Part shown: positions 55,994 to 64,000 of the stretch, one piece after another
How positions within the stretch are numbered: the first letter of the stretch is position 1
Layout of the letters: each line of letters starts with the position of its first letter
NCBI GenBank assembly: GCA_028386065.3
Contig: JAKUCV010001844.1
Coordinates: 98,971 to 162,970 of the forward strand
DNA length: 64,000 nt
From: Turnera subulata
Taxonomy: Eukaryota > Streptophyta > Magnoliopsida > Malpighiales > Passifloraceae
Reading direction: 5' to 3'
Made by a program: the position numbers and the translations under genes
The notes under the pieces: model-generated
Database searches by the model: none
Seen by the model: the letters and a program-made list of their open reading frames with translations, nothing else
What the model was told of the DNA's origin: nothing

Positions 55994-57800
55994 AGAGGAG
56001 TAAAGGTTGTGATCAGATATGTTTTGGAATAAAGCACCGATAGGGAGTTGCAAGGAAACCAGAAGTCAGCAGAAATGAATGATATAACGTATGGTTTTGG
56101 TGGAAGGAAATTTCATGGCAATTTCCTTTGGGTCCCCAGACTGATAGGTCCATTGTCTACGTCTTACAAAATGTAACTCACACGCTCTTCAAAGGTTGTC
56201 CATACACTTGCCAATTAATATTGCATTCAAATTAGTTTTTCTTTTTAAATCAAAGTCTTAAAAGCAACATTAATTAAACGTTTGGTTAAATCAAATTCTT
56301 ATTTATCTTGATTAGTTTGTTTCCTGAAACGGTTGACAAGTAATGTCACGCATGTGAATATACCTAACAAACAGAAATAGCATCCGATAATTTTGTATCG
56401 TTTGGTGGTTTACTGGGATATAAGTTCATACAAATCAAGAAACGGAAACCAGTGTTAGGTCTTGTACTTTGTTCGTGAATTGTAGGTTGTATTGGTCTGC
56501 ATCAGTTGTAGAAAACTTTCCCCTTATGAAAATAATCATGTTTAGAGTCGTTGTTGTTGTTGTTGGATTCAACGGCTTGGTTTCCAGCCACGCTCATCCA
56601 TGAGAAGAGAAGGTATTATTCAGCAAAATTTTATCAAGTTTAGCTCCTAGTGTGTTTATTAACGTCCCCAAGCTTCTTGGTGAACGAAAAAAGTTTACTT
56701 CGCCTTAGATTTAATTGTGATTCATATCATACTTTCATCTAGATTAGTCCGGACTTGATGTCCCTTTTTTTTTTGATGCTAAATGTCCCTTAAAGATGTG
56801 CTGGACTAGGATATTCAAAAGGCAAAAAAAAGAGGGCAATTTTAAATTGTTCACATGTAACAAAAGAAAAAGGTCCCAAATTAAAAAGAAAAAAGAAAAA
56901 GCTACCCTTACTTGGTTTGAGACTTTGCTCAAAAGAAGAATGTAGTACAAAAAAAATAAAGGTTATGCACAGATATGTAATGTTGAGAATCATCTAGAGA
57001 ATTAAAACGTCATACAAAGACAGCCTTAATAGAATAGTAATTCGTACTAATAAATCCTTCTGTGCGCATCACTGCATATTTTTTCTCTTAGCAGACATAT
57101 GCGGAAGTTAATCAAGCTCATGGTAGTTTCCCTTCATTGAAAACTTATTTGTTAATTTCTCAGAACTCGTGAGCTTGCAAAACTTTCAAAAGATTGACTT
57201 ATCGGCAAACTTTTCTTTGCTCTTATTATTTAGACATAATAAACCCCAATTGGTGATCGGTGAGATTCATATATCGTTCCAATCAAATGCCTCACAGAGT
57301 CGCAGGTGAAGTGTAAGCAGGGCATAATGTAATTTTCTAGACCATGCCTACTTTGCCAAATTATGTGTGGAAATGTAGGTTGGTGAGTTGAAAAAGATAT
57401 ATGTAGGCCTAAGCCAGTTATAGGGGTTGTAGGTTCCTTTAATCCTTTATGCATGGAATTTGGCAGGTGGAGAAGGAAAAATTGGTGTGGAATGAATGAG
57501 CCATCCTTAATTAATTTGGTTGTTTTATTAGATATGTTAGTTTTGCATAAACGTATTAGTTTATGAATGGCATTTGAGTGCGTTAGTCTCACGCACAGAA
57601 CAATAATGGGTTATCCTTTTTTTTATGACCAGAAGAAAGAAAGGCTAAAATGAAATATAAGTTTAATCGGTCTTCTTCTCTGCACATATGAATCTTTTCT
57701 GTTTTTTTTTTTTTCTCTCGGGTTTTATCCTTCACGGCACGCCATATTTCTAAACAAATTAACACTTGAACTAGAATGACAAGAATCTAGTTCCGCCAAA
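55994..57800. other. intergenic DNA upstream of the CML41-like gene
   Basis: I see no gene. Short open frames here lack features. A T-run-headed fragment near 56767 may be repeat debris. Confidence 0.5.
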
Positions 57801-57980
57801 GCTAGGTCTTGGGTTGGTTCAAGTGGTAGATGGCTTGGTTTCGATTAAGTAAGGTCTCGGATCAAAATTCTCGTATATGCAGAAAATTTACATTAAGAGA
57901 TTCACCTTGTATAATTAATCAGGTACTTGGGTCAATTAGGAGGCAAGCTCCTGATAACGGATGAAACCAAAATAAAAAAG
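57801..57980 (+). mobile_element. tRNA-derived SINE
   Basis: An A-box-like TGGTTCAAGTGG (57815-57826) and a degenerate B-box GGATCAAAATTC (57859-57870) stand at the usual RNA polymerase III promoter spacing. The stretch after the B-box (TGCAGAAAATTTACATTAAGAGATTC) resembles the body of Au-like plant SINEs as I remember them. It ends in an A-rich tail near 57970-57980. It is not a functional tRNA because the cloverleaf cannot be closed. Confidence 0.65.
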
Positions 57981-58613
57981 AATGACACGAATCTGTTTTG
58001 AATACGGATCCCAATTTGCTTTCGTAAGAAGCCCACATCAACTACGACTACGAGCTTCATGCCCTACAACAAAGGTTTGGGCCTTCAAGCGCAATTTTTG
58101 CTCCCAATTCCTCCTATTTGCCTCCCCGCTTTGTCATTTCCAATGGGAAGGCCCAAGGCCATAAAGCAATCCGAATTAGCTTGAAATCAAACCAGAAATT
58201 AGGCCCAAATCAGGAGAGAATTTTAGAGTTGACGATGAATTATTGAGTATGAGAGTTTGGGGGAGAGACCACAATCTGCTTTCTGCCCAATATTAACATT
58301 ACAGGTTTTACCCATGGGGTGCCTCATCCCACTATTGCGATCCTATGTAGTCGGGGATTTCAGCTGGATAATGATAACAATGATTACGGAACAGGGGCTG
58401 AATTTTTTAGGCTTCGAATCGTTTGGGCTTGCCTTGATGATCACTAATTGCGCCATATCATATCACAGCTAGTACTAAATTATATATTGATTCGGAGCAC
58501 AGCAGCTCAGCAACTCCTAGATACAGAAATACTCTCCATTTAATTCAGCCAAATTTATTGGTTAGAATTCCTCTGACTATTGCACTGACAATGTTATATG
58601 CTTCTCTGCAGGT
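57981..58613. other. intergenic DNA
   Basis: No gene is supported. Short open frames at 57982-58164 and 58257-58472 have no recognisable features. Confidence 0.45.
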
Positions 58614-58750
58614 ACGAATTTAATTTATTTTCTAATCTATACGAAGTAGCAAGCGAGGCTGGAATTGGCCATATTATTTTTTTGGTACATGATTTGGCGG
58701 CACTGTTGTGGAAACAAGATTCCCACGAAGCCTTGCATTTTATTTAAAAA
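58614..58750. repeat. direct repeat, left copy
   Basis: This copy matches 60269-60457 in the same orientation, sharing AAGCGAGGCTGGA, CCATATTATTTTTTTGG and GGCACT-TTGTGGAAACAAGAT blocks with small indels. The pair brackets the Gln-rich gene on the minus strand. Confidence 0.8.
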
Positions 58751-58755
58751 CTAGT

Positions 58756-60230
58756 TCACTGAGACTCTGCGAGTTTTTCATAATCACAATGATTCTCACG
58801 CAGAACTCGTGCCACTTCCGCCTCCTTCCACTCGCTGTAGAATCGGCACTGACCGGTTGCCGGTGCGTAATGGAACACATGACCGCTCACGGACAGTACA
58901 CCCAATGCCCTTCTCAAGCACGATATGTCCGGGAAGTCAAGAACGATTGTGGCACTCACTGGCGGGCTGGTTTGCTGTTGGTTCTTCAAGACGAGTTTCA
59001 CATCTCTTTCCATCACTTTCAAAGTCGAGATCACTTGTTGTTGTTCCTGAATTATTTCAGCCAATTGCTTTTGCTTCTTCTCTGAAGCATGCAAGAGGTC
59101 CAATAGTTGGTTCTCTTCTAGTTCAAGAAGTGGTGACTCAGGCTCTTGGGTAGTGGCTGTTTGGGAAGGCTGCTGATGATTAGCTGTGTGATCAGCAACC
59201 AACTGTTCTATCCGTGCTTCCATCTGCTGTTTTTTTTCTGCGATCTTTTCCATCTGCTGTCTAATATGTGCCATCTGTATCTGTTCTTGCTGTGTCATTT
59301 GATCTGTCCCTGGAAAAGAAAAAATACAGTATCAGAATCAAGATAGAAATTTGAATTTTTTTATAAACTTAACCTTACAGTTGAAAGATGAGTGCTCAGG
59401 GATCAAGTGCTGCTGATGAACACCACCACCTGTAAGATTGCCAAATTGAATCCCAGGATTGACATATTGATTCTTGTAACCATACTGATTCACTGTTAGG
59501 GGTTAAAAGACCTTTTATATGCCTTAACTGTAAGGATTTCACCAATTTTGTTCCTAAAATTTGTTAAAACTGGGTATTAATGTCCTTTTCACATGAAATT
59601 GCCGGTTAAATCGTTTAATAACCTTTATTTTTTTTCCAACTACTCAACTCCGTTAATTCACCTACACAACACGCACCATTTTTATTCAAAAAAAACACCA
59701 CCAGGCCAAACTTTTTTTGGTTCTCCATATACGCACACTAGAAAATAAAAGAGCTACATCTCCTCCATCAAAAAGAAATTTAATGGGAGGAGTTATAACT
59801 CTAGAATTTCTTTTATTTTACGAAAAAAATTAGAAATTAAACTCAAAAACCATCAATCCATTCACGAATCTGGAGCCACAAGAAAGAATAAGAACCATCA
59901 ATCATGATCCACGAATCTAGAGCCAAAAAAACAAACAATAAAAATAAGAAACAAATGTCTTAATAACTGTAAATATCCGATTATCATCGATTACGAACCA
60001 AAGTACTAGAGTTTCTATCATCAGACACAATTATTAGCCTTTTTTTCTGCTAAAAAATTAGCCCTAAAATCCTCGCCAATCCATAACTTCATATGTACAG
60101 GAAAAAAGGATAAAAAATAGTCCATAAAAACTGACCTAAGAAGTCGATCGAGGTATCTTGCTTCCGGGAGAAGAGGACAGGACGAGTCGCCGCAGGGGTT
60201 TTGTATTGCTTTTTTCTTTTTCCAATTGGG
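58756..60230 (-). CDS. Gln-rich coiled-coil protein, function unknown, possibly partial
   Basis: The last exon (58756-59309) encodes MTQQEQIQMAHIRQQMEKIAEKKQQM and then two long Gln/Glu-rich coiled coils, ending in a globular tail with FPDISCLRRALGVLSVSGHVFHY and CRFYSEWKEAEV. It starts at an acceptor TTTTCCAG. An upstream exon (59379-59492) bounded by CCCTAACAG and AACT|GTAAGG joins in frame and adds NQYGYKNQYVNPGIQFGNL. A leader-like exon ending TTCTTAG|GTCAG near 60136 may be the 5' end. No in-frame Met is visible before the last exon, so translation either starts at the Met of MTQQEQ (58756-59298, 180 residues) or the 5' end is missing. I do not recognise the family. Confidence 0.45.
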
Positions 60231-60268
60231 GGGTTTTCAGTTTTGTATTGCTTCTTTTTTGTTGTATT

Positions 60269-60457
60269 ACGAATCTAATTTATTTTCCTCTTTCAATCTA
60301 TGAAGTAAAGCCCAAATGCAATACAAGCTGGGCTCATGCTTGAAAGTTGCAAGCGAGGCTGGATTCTTGGCCATATTATTTTTTTTGGTACATGATTCCG
60401 CGGCACTATTGTGGAAACAAGATTTCCCAGGAAAAGCCTTGCATTTTATTTAAAAAT
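60269..60457. repeat. direct repeat, right copy
   Basis: This is the partner of 58614-58750. It contains about 40 bp more near its left end (around 60303-60345), which was deleted from, or never present in, the left copy. Confidence 0.8.
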
Positions 60458-60698
60458 GATGCTTGTAGGAATAACTAAAATGGTTCGTGACTTGTTTAAA
60501 ATGTTTATTTTAATGGTGATATTCATTTTTCTTTAATTTGTGCGTCCGGCTGGGAAGTTGTAAACGGGCTTGCAGATGATAAAGTTATATGAGATGGGGA
60601 CAAAAATCAATAATCTTTTTTTCAAGTAAAGTTTACAAATCATCAAAAACAAAAGGGTTTGCAGATGATAAAGATATTCCAATGTTTTGTTGGCAAAC
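60458..60698. other. short intergenic stretch before the copia element
   Basis: I see nothing coding. GCAGATGATAAAG occurs twice (about 60573 and 60661), a small local duplication. Confidence 0.5.
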
Positions 60699-61122
60699 TG
60701 TTAAAGATCAACACTACTAAATTAAATCTAAGTAGTTATTATCTAGATTTGGTCTTAGGTTGTTATTATTTAAAATATCTAGATTAGATATTAGTTAGCT
60801 TTATCTATTTTTCAAAGTTTGAAGGAGATTGTTAGTTTCCTAATTTCTAGGTTAGTTGTTAATTTTGTAGCCTATATAAAGGTAAAGCATCTCAAGCATT
60901 AGAGCTTTCTAGCATTTCTCTCTGAGTATTCTAAGAGTGTATTCTCTCTTTTCTTATTTGTTATCTTATTATTACTCTTTGTGAGTTTTTCTATCTTTCT
61001 TAACTCGGGTTCTGCACGACCTGCTTGTGCAAGTTAGTCTTGCTTAGTATCAGTACAGTCTGTCTGTGCAACGAGGTTGGTTGTGTGAAAGGTTAGTGCT
61101 TTGTGCTGCGCATAGTTCAACA
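60699..61122 (+). mobile_element. 5' LTR of a Ty1/copia retrotransposon
   Basis: The 424-bp segment starts TGTTAAAGATCAACA and ends CATAGTTCAACA, giving TGTT...AACA inverted ends. A TATA box (CTATATAAAGG) lies near 60872. A primer-binding-like TGGTAGCGGAGC follows four bases after the end (61126-61137), close to the TGGTATCAGAGC expected for initiator tRNA-Met. Its 3' partner LTR is outside the window. Confidence 0.8.
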
Positions 61123-61215
61123 ATCTGGTAGCGGAGCATTGTTCACGTTGTGGTAGCGGAACTTTGTTCAACAATCTGGTAGCGGAGCAGGTTCTTCTTC
61201 GGGAAGTCACGTAGA
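61123..61215 (+). repeat. multiplied primer-binding-like motif
   Basis: TGGTAGCGGA occurs three times (about 61126, 61151 and 61178) within 65 bp, separated by TTGTTCA-containing spacers. Only the first sits at the normal place next to the LTR. Confidence 0.7.
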
Positions 61216-61245
61216 GGTGTTTTGTGAGAATCTTTTGTCGATACA

Positions 61246-63341
61246 ATGACCGACCTACAAGTTATCGGCGCAATGGAGAAGCTCAACAACAACAACTATA
61301 GTACGTGGTCAACTTGCATGACGTCCTACTTGCAAGGACAAGATCTGTGGGAAGTGGTCAATGGTACCGAGGTAGCACAACCTGCAGATGCAAATGGAGA
61401 GTTGCAGAAGTGGAAGATTAAAGTGGGCAAGGCAATGTTCGCTTTGAAGACAACAGTAGGAAAGGAAATGTTGCAATGCATACAGAAAGCTGAAACTCCG
61501 AAAGAAGCTTGGGATACACTTGTCACTCGATTCTCTAAAAAGAATGATACGAAGCTTCAACTTTTAGAGAATGAGTTGTTGTCGGTGACACAAGGCAACA
61601 AGACAATAGCACAATATTTTCACAAAGTGAAGTTCTTGTGCCGTGAGATTTCGGAGTTGGATCCAGAAGCGTCTATCGGTGATTCCATGATGAAGAGAAT
61701 TCTTATCCATGGTTTAAGGCCGGAATTTAGAAGCTTTATTGTTGCTGTACAAGGTTGGCCAAAACAGCCATCACTTGAGGAGTTTGAGAATTTGCTAGCC
61801 GGTCAAGAAGACTTAGCTAAGCAAATGGGAGGAGTCTCGTTGAAGAATGAAGAAGAGGCACTCTATGCAAAGAAGAGCAAGTGGAATTCAGGCAGCATGA
61901 AGGTGGTGGATCTAAGAAGAATGGTGACAAGTTTAAAAGTTATCATGGTGAGACGAGCACTCGTGAAGGAGGCTCGAAGAACTATTCCAATAGAAGGAGG
62001 TTCGAAGGAAAGTGTTACAACTCTAACAAGAAGGGACACATGGCGAAAGACTGTTGGTCTAAGAAGAAAGCCATGGAAAGCAATGCTGCCACATTCAAAG
62101 ATGAAGAAGAATGGGATGCTGAAGCATTGTTTGCTGCAAAAGATGAAGATTTAGCATTTACGGCAACAACACATAATCAAATTGATTATGAGAACGACTG
62201 GATTATTGATTCAGATTGTTCAAACCATATGACAGGTGACAAAGTCATACTGCAAGATTTGTCAGAATTCGATGAAGTGTCTGCATGGTGGTCCTCAGAC
62301 AAGGAAGCACTGCCAGATTCAGATAATCTAAAAGAGACAGTGGAGTCTTCTCAAGTTCAGCTAAGTTTAGGAGAAGATGAAGTTTTAGAAGATGGTGGAG
62401 ATGGTGTAGCTGTAACTCAAAGTCCTTGGCAAATAGGTGTGCACCAAAGGCTGAATGAAGAAGTTAGGCCGCATGAAGAAGGTAAGCCAAGTGGAGATAG
62501 CGAGCCGAGTGGAAGAGGCGAGCTGAGTGCAGCTGAGCATGTAGAAGGTGAGCCAAATGAAGATAGCGAGCCGAGTGGAAGAGGCGAGCTGAGTGCAGCT
62601 GAGCATGTAGAAGGTGAGCCAAGTTGAGATAGCGAGTCAAATGAAGAAGACGAGTTGGTTGCGGCTGAACTGCCAGCTCATCCGAGAAGATCGGTAAGAC
62701 CTAAGAAGCCGAATCCCAAGTATGCCAATGCTGCTGTTGTAGAAGATGTGAAAGAACCTAAGAGTTTTGAAGAAGCATCTTTGAGCTCAAGATGGATTAA
62801 AGCTATGGAAGAGGAGCTTGCAGCATTGGATCATAACCAGACTTGGGAGCTTGTGCCACTGCCAGGATGAGTAAAGCCTATTTCTTGCAAATGGGTTTAC
62901 AAGATAAAGCGTCGCACAGATGGATCGATTGAGAGGTACAAGGCTCGTTTGGTAGCTCGAGGATTCTCTCAACAATATGGACTAGACTATGATGAAACGT
63001 TCAGTCCAGTCGCAAAGCTTACAACTGTGCGAGTTCTACTAGCACTTGCAGCTAGTAAGAACTGGAACCTGTGGCAGATGGACGTGAAGAATGCATTTTT
63101 GCATGGGGAGCTAGATCGAGAGATCTACATGGATCAACCAAAGGGCTTCGAGAGTCAAGATCATCCCGAGTATGTATGTAAACTCCGGAAGGCCCTCTAT
63201 GGACTAAAACAAGCACCAAGGGCCTGGTATGGCAAAATTGCTGAGTTTTTAGTCCAGGGTGGTTATGTTGTGACAACTGCAGACTCTAGCTTGTTTGTTA
63301 AAGCTAGTGGAGGAAAGTTAGCTATAGTGCTGGTCTATGTG
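61246..63341 (+). pseudogene. defective Ty1/copia gag-pol
   Basis: The gag part (UBN2/Retrotran_gag_2 type) starts at 61246 with MTDLQVIGAMEKLNNNNYSTW. A frameshift near 61880-61900 moves reading to the next frame. The CCHC knuckle has lost its second Cys (CYNS instead of CxxC). The protease site reads DSD in place of DSG/DTG. The frame then passes directly into the acidic linker that normally lies after integrase, so integrase is deleted. Two in-frame stops follow (62625-62627 and 62868-62870). The reverse transcriptase region (QMDVKNAFLHGEL, CKLRKALYGLKQAPRAW) ends at the tyrosine-valine just before the catalytic Asp pair, where the LTR at 63342 is inserted. The element cannot be functional. 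Confidence 0.9.
62480..62627 (+). repeat. 66-bp minisatellite in the copia linker
   Basis: A unit encoding [19 protein letters not shown] is repeated about twice in frame, with the start of another copy, in the acidic linker before the reverse transcriptase region. Confidence 0.8.
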
Positions 63342-63648
63342 TGAAACGCCCCAACCCGAATTTACCGTACACAGTAAACACGAGCCGGAACTGTGACAAC
63401 CCAACCAATAAAACCCAAGCATACAGTGTGAACTACAATAACTCGGCCCAATGGCCTAAAATAGTAAAACAACATAAATAATAAATCCGGCCCATTGGCC
63501 CAATAAATATAACAACAGTGCACAGCGGAAGACTTTAAGACTCACTAACACTGTATGCGACACATGTAATCTATGGATCCAAGCCTGTCCAAGGGATAAC
63601 GCTGCAGCCTGTCTGGAATGCACCAAGCCTGTACATGAAACAACTCAT

Positions 63649-63697
63649 CCTACGGGATGAAAGCCCGCAGGTGAGGGGTGAGTCCGAAGTGCTCAAG
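63649..63697 (-). repeat. paired conserved hairpins in LTR copy 3
   Basis: The second hairpin (63649-63671) keeps stem CCTGCGGG/CCCGTAGG. The first (63678-63697) is shorter here because the outer pairs are changed, leaving TGAG/CTCA. Confidence 0.55.
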
Positions 63698-63881
63698 ACA
63701 ATGGAAAGACGATCAGTATGCACACTAAAAATTACTCAAGTCCAAAAGCATAGGCTAAACAGCCCAACCAAAAGACTCAAATAAAAACCAATTACCAATT
63801 TTATCTTTACCGGGCCCCGTCACGAATAAGCTAGTGGTCAAACCTGGTTATCAACACATTCCGGGTGCCAGACCAAATCCA

Positions 63882-63981
63882 GGGATCGACATCCCAAAAA
63901 TACGAACCCAGGGATAGACATCCCAAAAATATATCACGGGATAGACATCCCAGGCATAGACATGCCAAGCATAGACATGCT
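63882..63981 (-). repeat. hairpin array inside LTR copy 3
   Basis: Five 14-nt inverted repeats are visible (plus-strand text): GGGATCGACATCCC (63882), GGGATAGACATCCC (63911 and 63938), GGCATAGACATGCC (63953) and AGCATAGACATGCT (63968). All five stems are perfect despite three different stem sequences. Confidence 0.82.
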
Positions 63982-64000
63982 TATCAAGTAACCCAGGTCA

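Larger units (their letters stand above)
63342..64000 (-). mobile_element. LTR copy 3, minus strand, running off the window
   Basis: It starts TGAAACGCCCCAACCCGAAT, the inverse of the GGGTCGGGGCGTTTCA end of the other copies, and aligns with copy 2 for its whole visible length. The bases before it are ATGTG (63337-63341), the expected 5-bp target duplication, whose partner would lie beyond the window. It interrupts the copia reverse transcriptase gene. Whether it is a solo LTR or one end of a complete element cannot be told here. Confidence 0.85.

Noticed and set aside
55945..56037. N-terminal extension of the CML41-like protein
   Set aside because: A TATA box lies inside it, so the extension is most likely promoter and leader sequence.
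57811..57880. Possible tRNA gene
   Set aside because: A- and B-box-like words are present, but the B-box is degenerate and acceptor and anticodon stems do not pair; a SINE explains it better.
58708..59153. Plus-strand open frames across the Gln-rich gene
   Set aside because: They are the antisense shadow of the minus-strand coiled-coil exon, which has proper splice sites and protein-like repeats.

Overview
This is nuclear DNA from a flowering plant, almost certainly a eudicot. It has AT-rich intergenic DNA, GT-AG introns, intronless LysM receptor kinases, a DA1-type growth regulator, a PPR protein and a CML41-like calmodulin, separated by plant LTR, LINE, hAT, SINE and Stowaway-type repeats. 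A gene of the NFP/NFR5 type is present. Crucifers have lost that gene, so a crucifer is unlikely and an arbuscular-mycorrhiza host is plausible. I cannot name the species.

Positions 1-24000 are mostly repeats. There is a Stowaway-like MITE (921-1196) and a perfect solo LTR (2434-5098, target duplication GTGGA). A decayed hAT-type element (6058-10810, 8-bp target duplication with one mismatch) carries a second solo LTR of the same family (7161-10176) and a LINE RNase H fragment (10344-10787). A LINE (15586 to about 21800, minus strand) has both ORFs open. A small basic protein gene lies at 23447-23977.

Positions 26900-49000 are the gene-rich core. They hold an 11-coding-exon DA1-family ubiquitin-dependent peptidase gene (28096-32576, +), a P-class PPR gene (34108-36075, +), and three LysM receptor-like kinases: an NFP/NFR5-type gene (37334-39226, +), a divergent LYK4-type paralogue (39489-41354, -) and a canonical LYK4 (42701-44635, -). 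A single-exon kelch-repeat protein follows (47320-48420, +). The LysM cluster is the functional highlight, because such proteins perceive chitin or lipo-chitooligosaccharides at the plasma membrane. All three kinase domains lack DFG, so they probably signal with an active partner kinase.

Positions 49000-64000 hold an unrecognised 296-codon ORF (50672-51562, +), a broken 5' fragment of a sucrose synthase gene (52130-52867, -), a CML41-like defence calmodulin (55306-55944, -), a SINE and a Gln-rich coiled-coil gene between direct repeats. They end with a defective Ty1/copia element (60699-63341) that has lost its integrase and is cut at the reverse transcriptase active site by a third, minus-strand copy of the long LTR (63342 to the window edge).

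The most unusual signal is inside the three long LTRs. Each has an array of 14-nt perfect or near-perfect inverted repeats whose stems change in a compensatory way (GGGAT/ATCCC, GGCAT/ATGCC, AGCAT/ATGCT). About 200-300 bp nearer the LTR 3' end is a conserved pair of larger hairpins. This looks like selected or structurally propagated nucleic-acid architecture rather than coding sequence.
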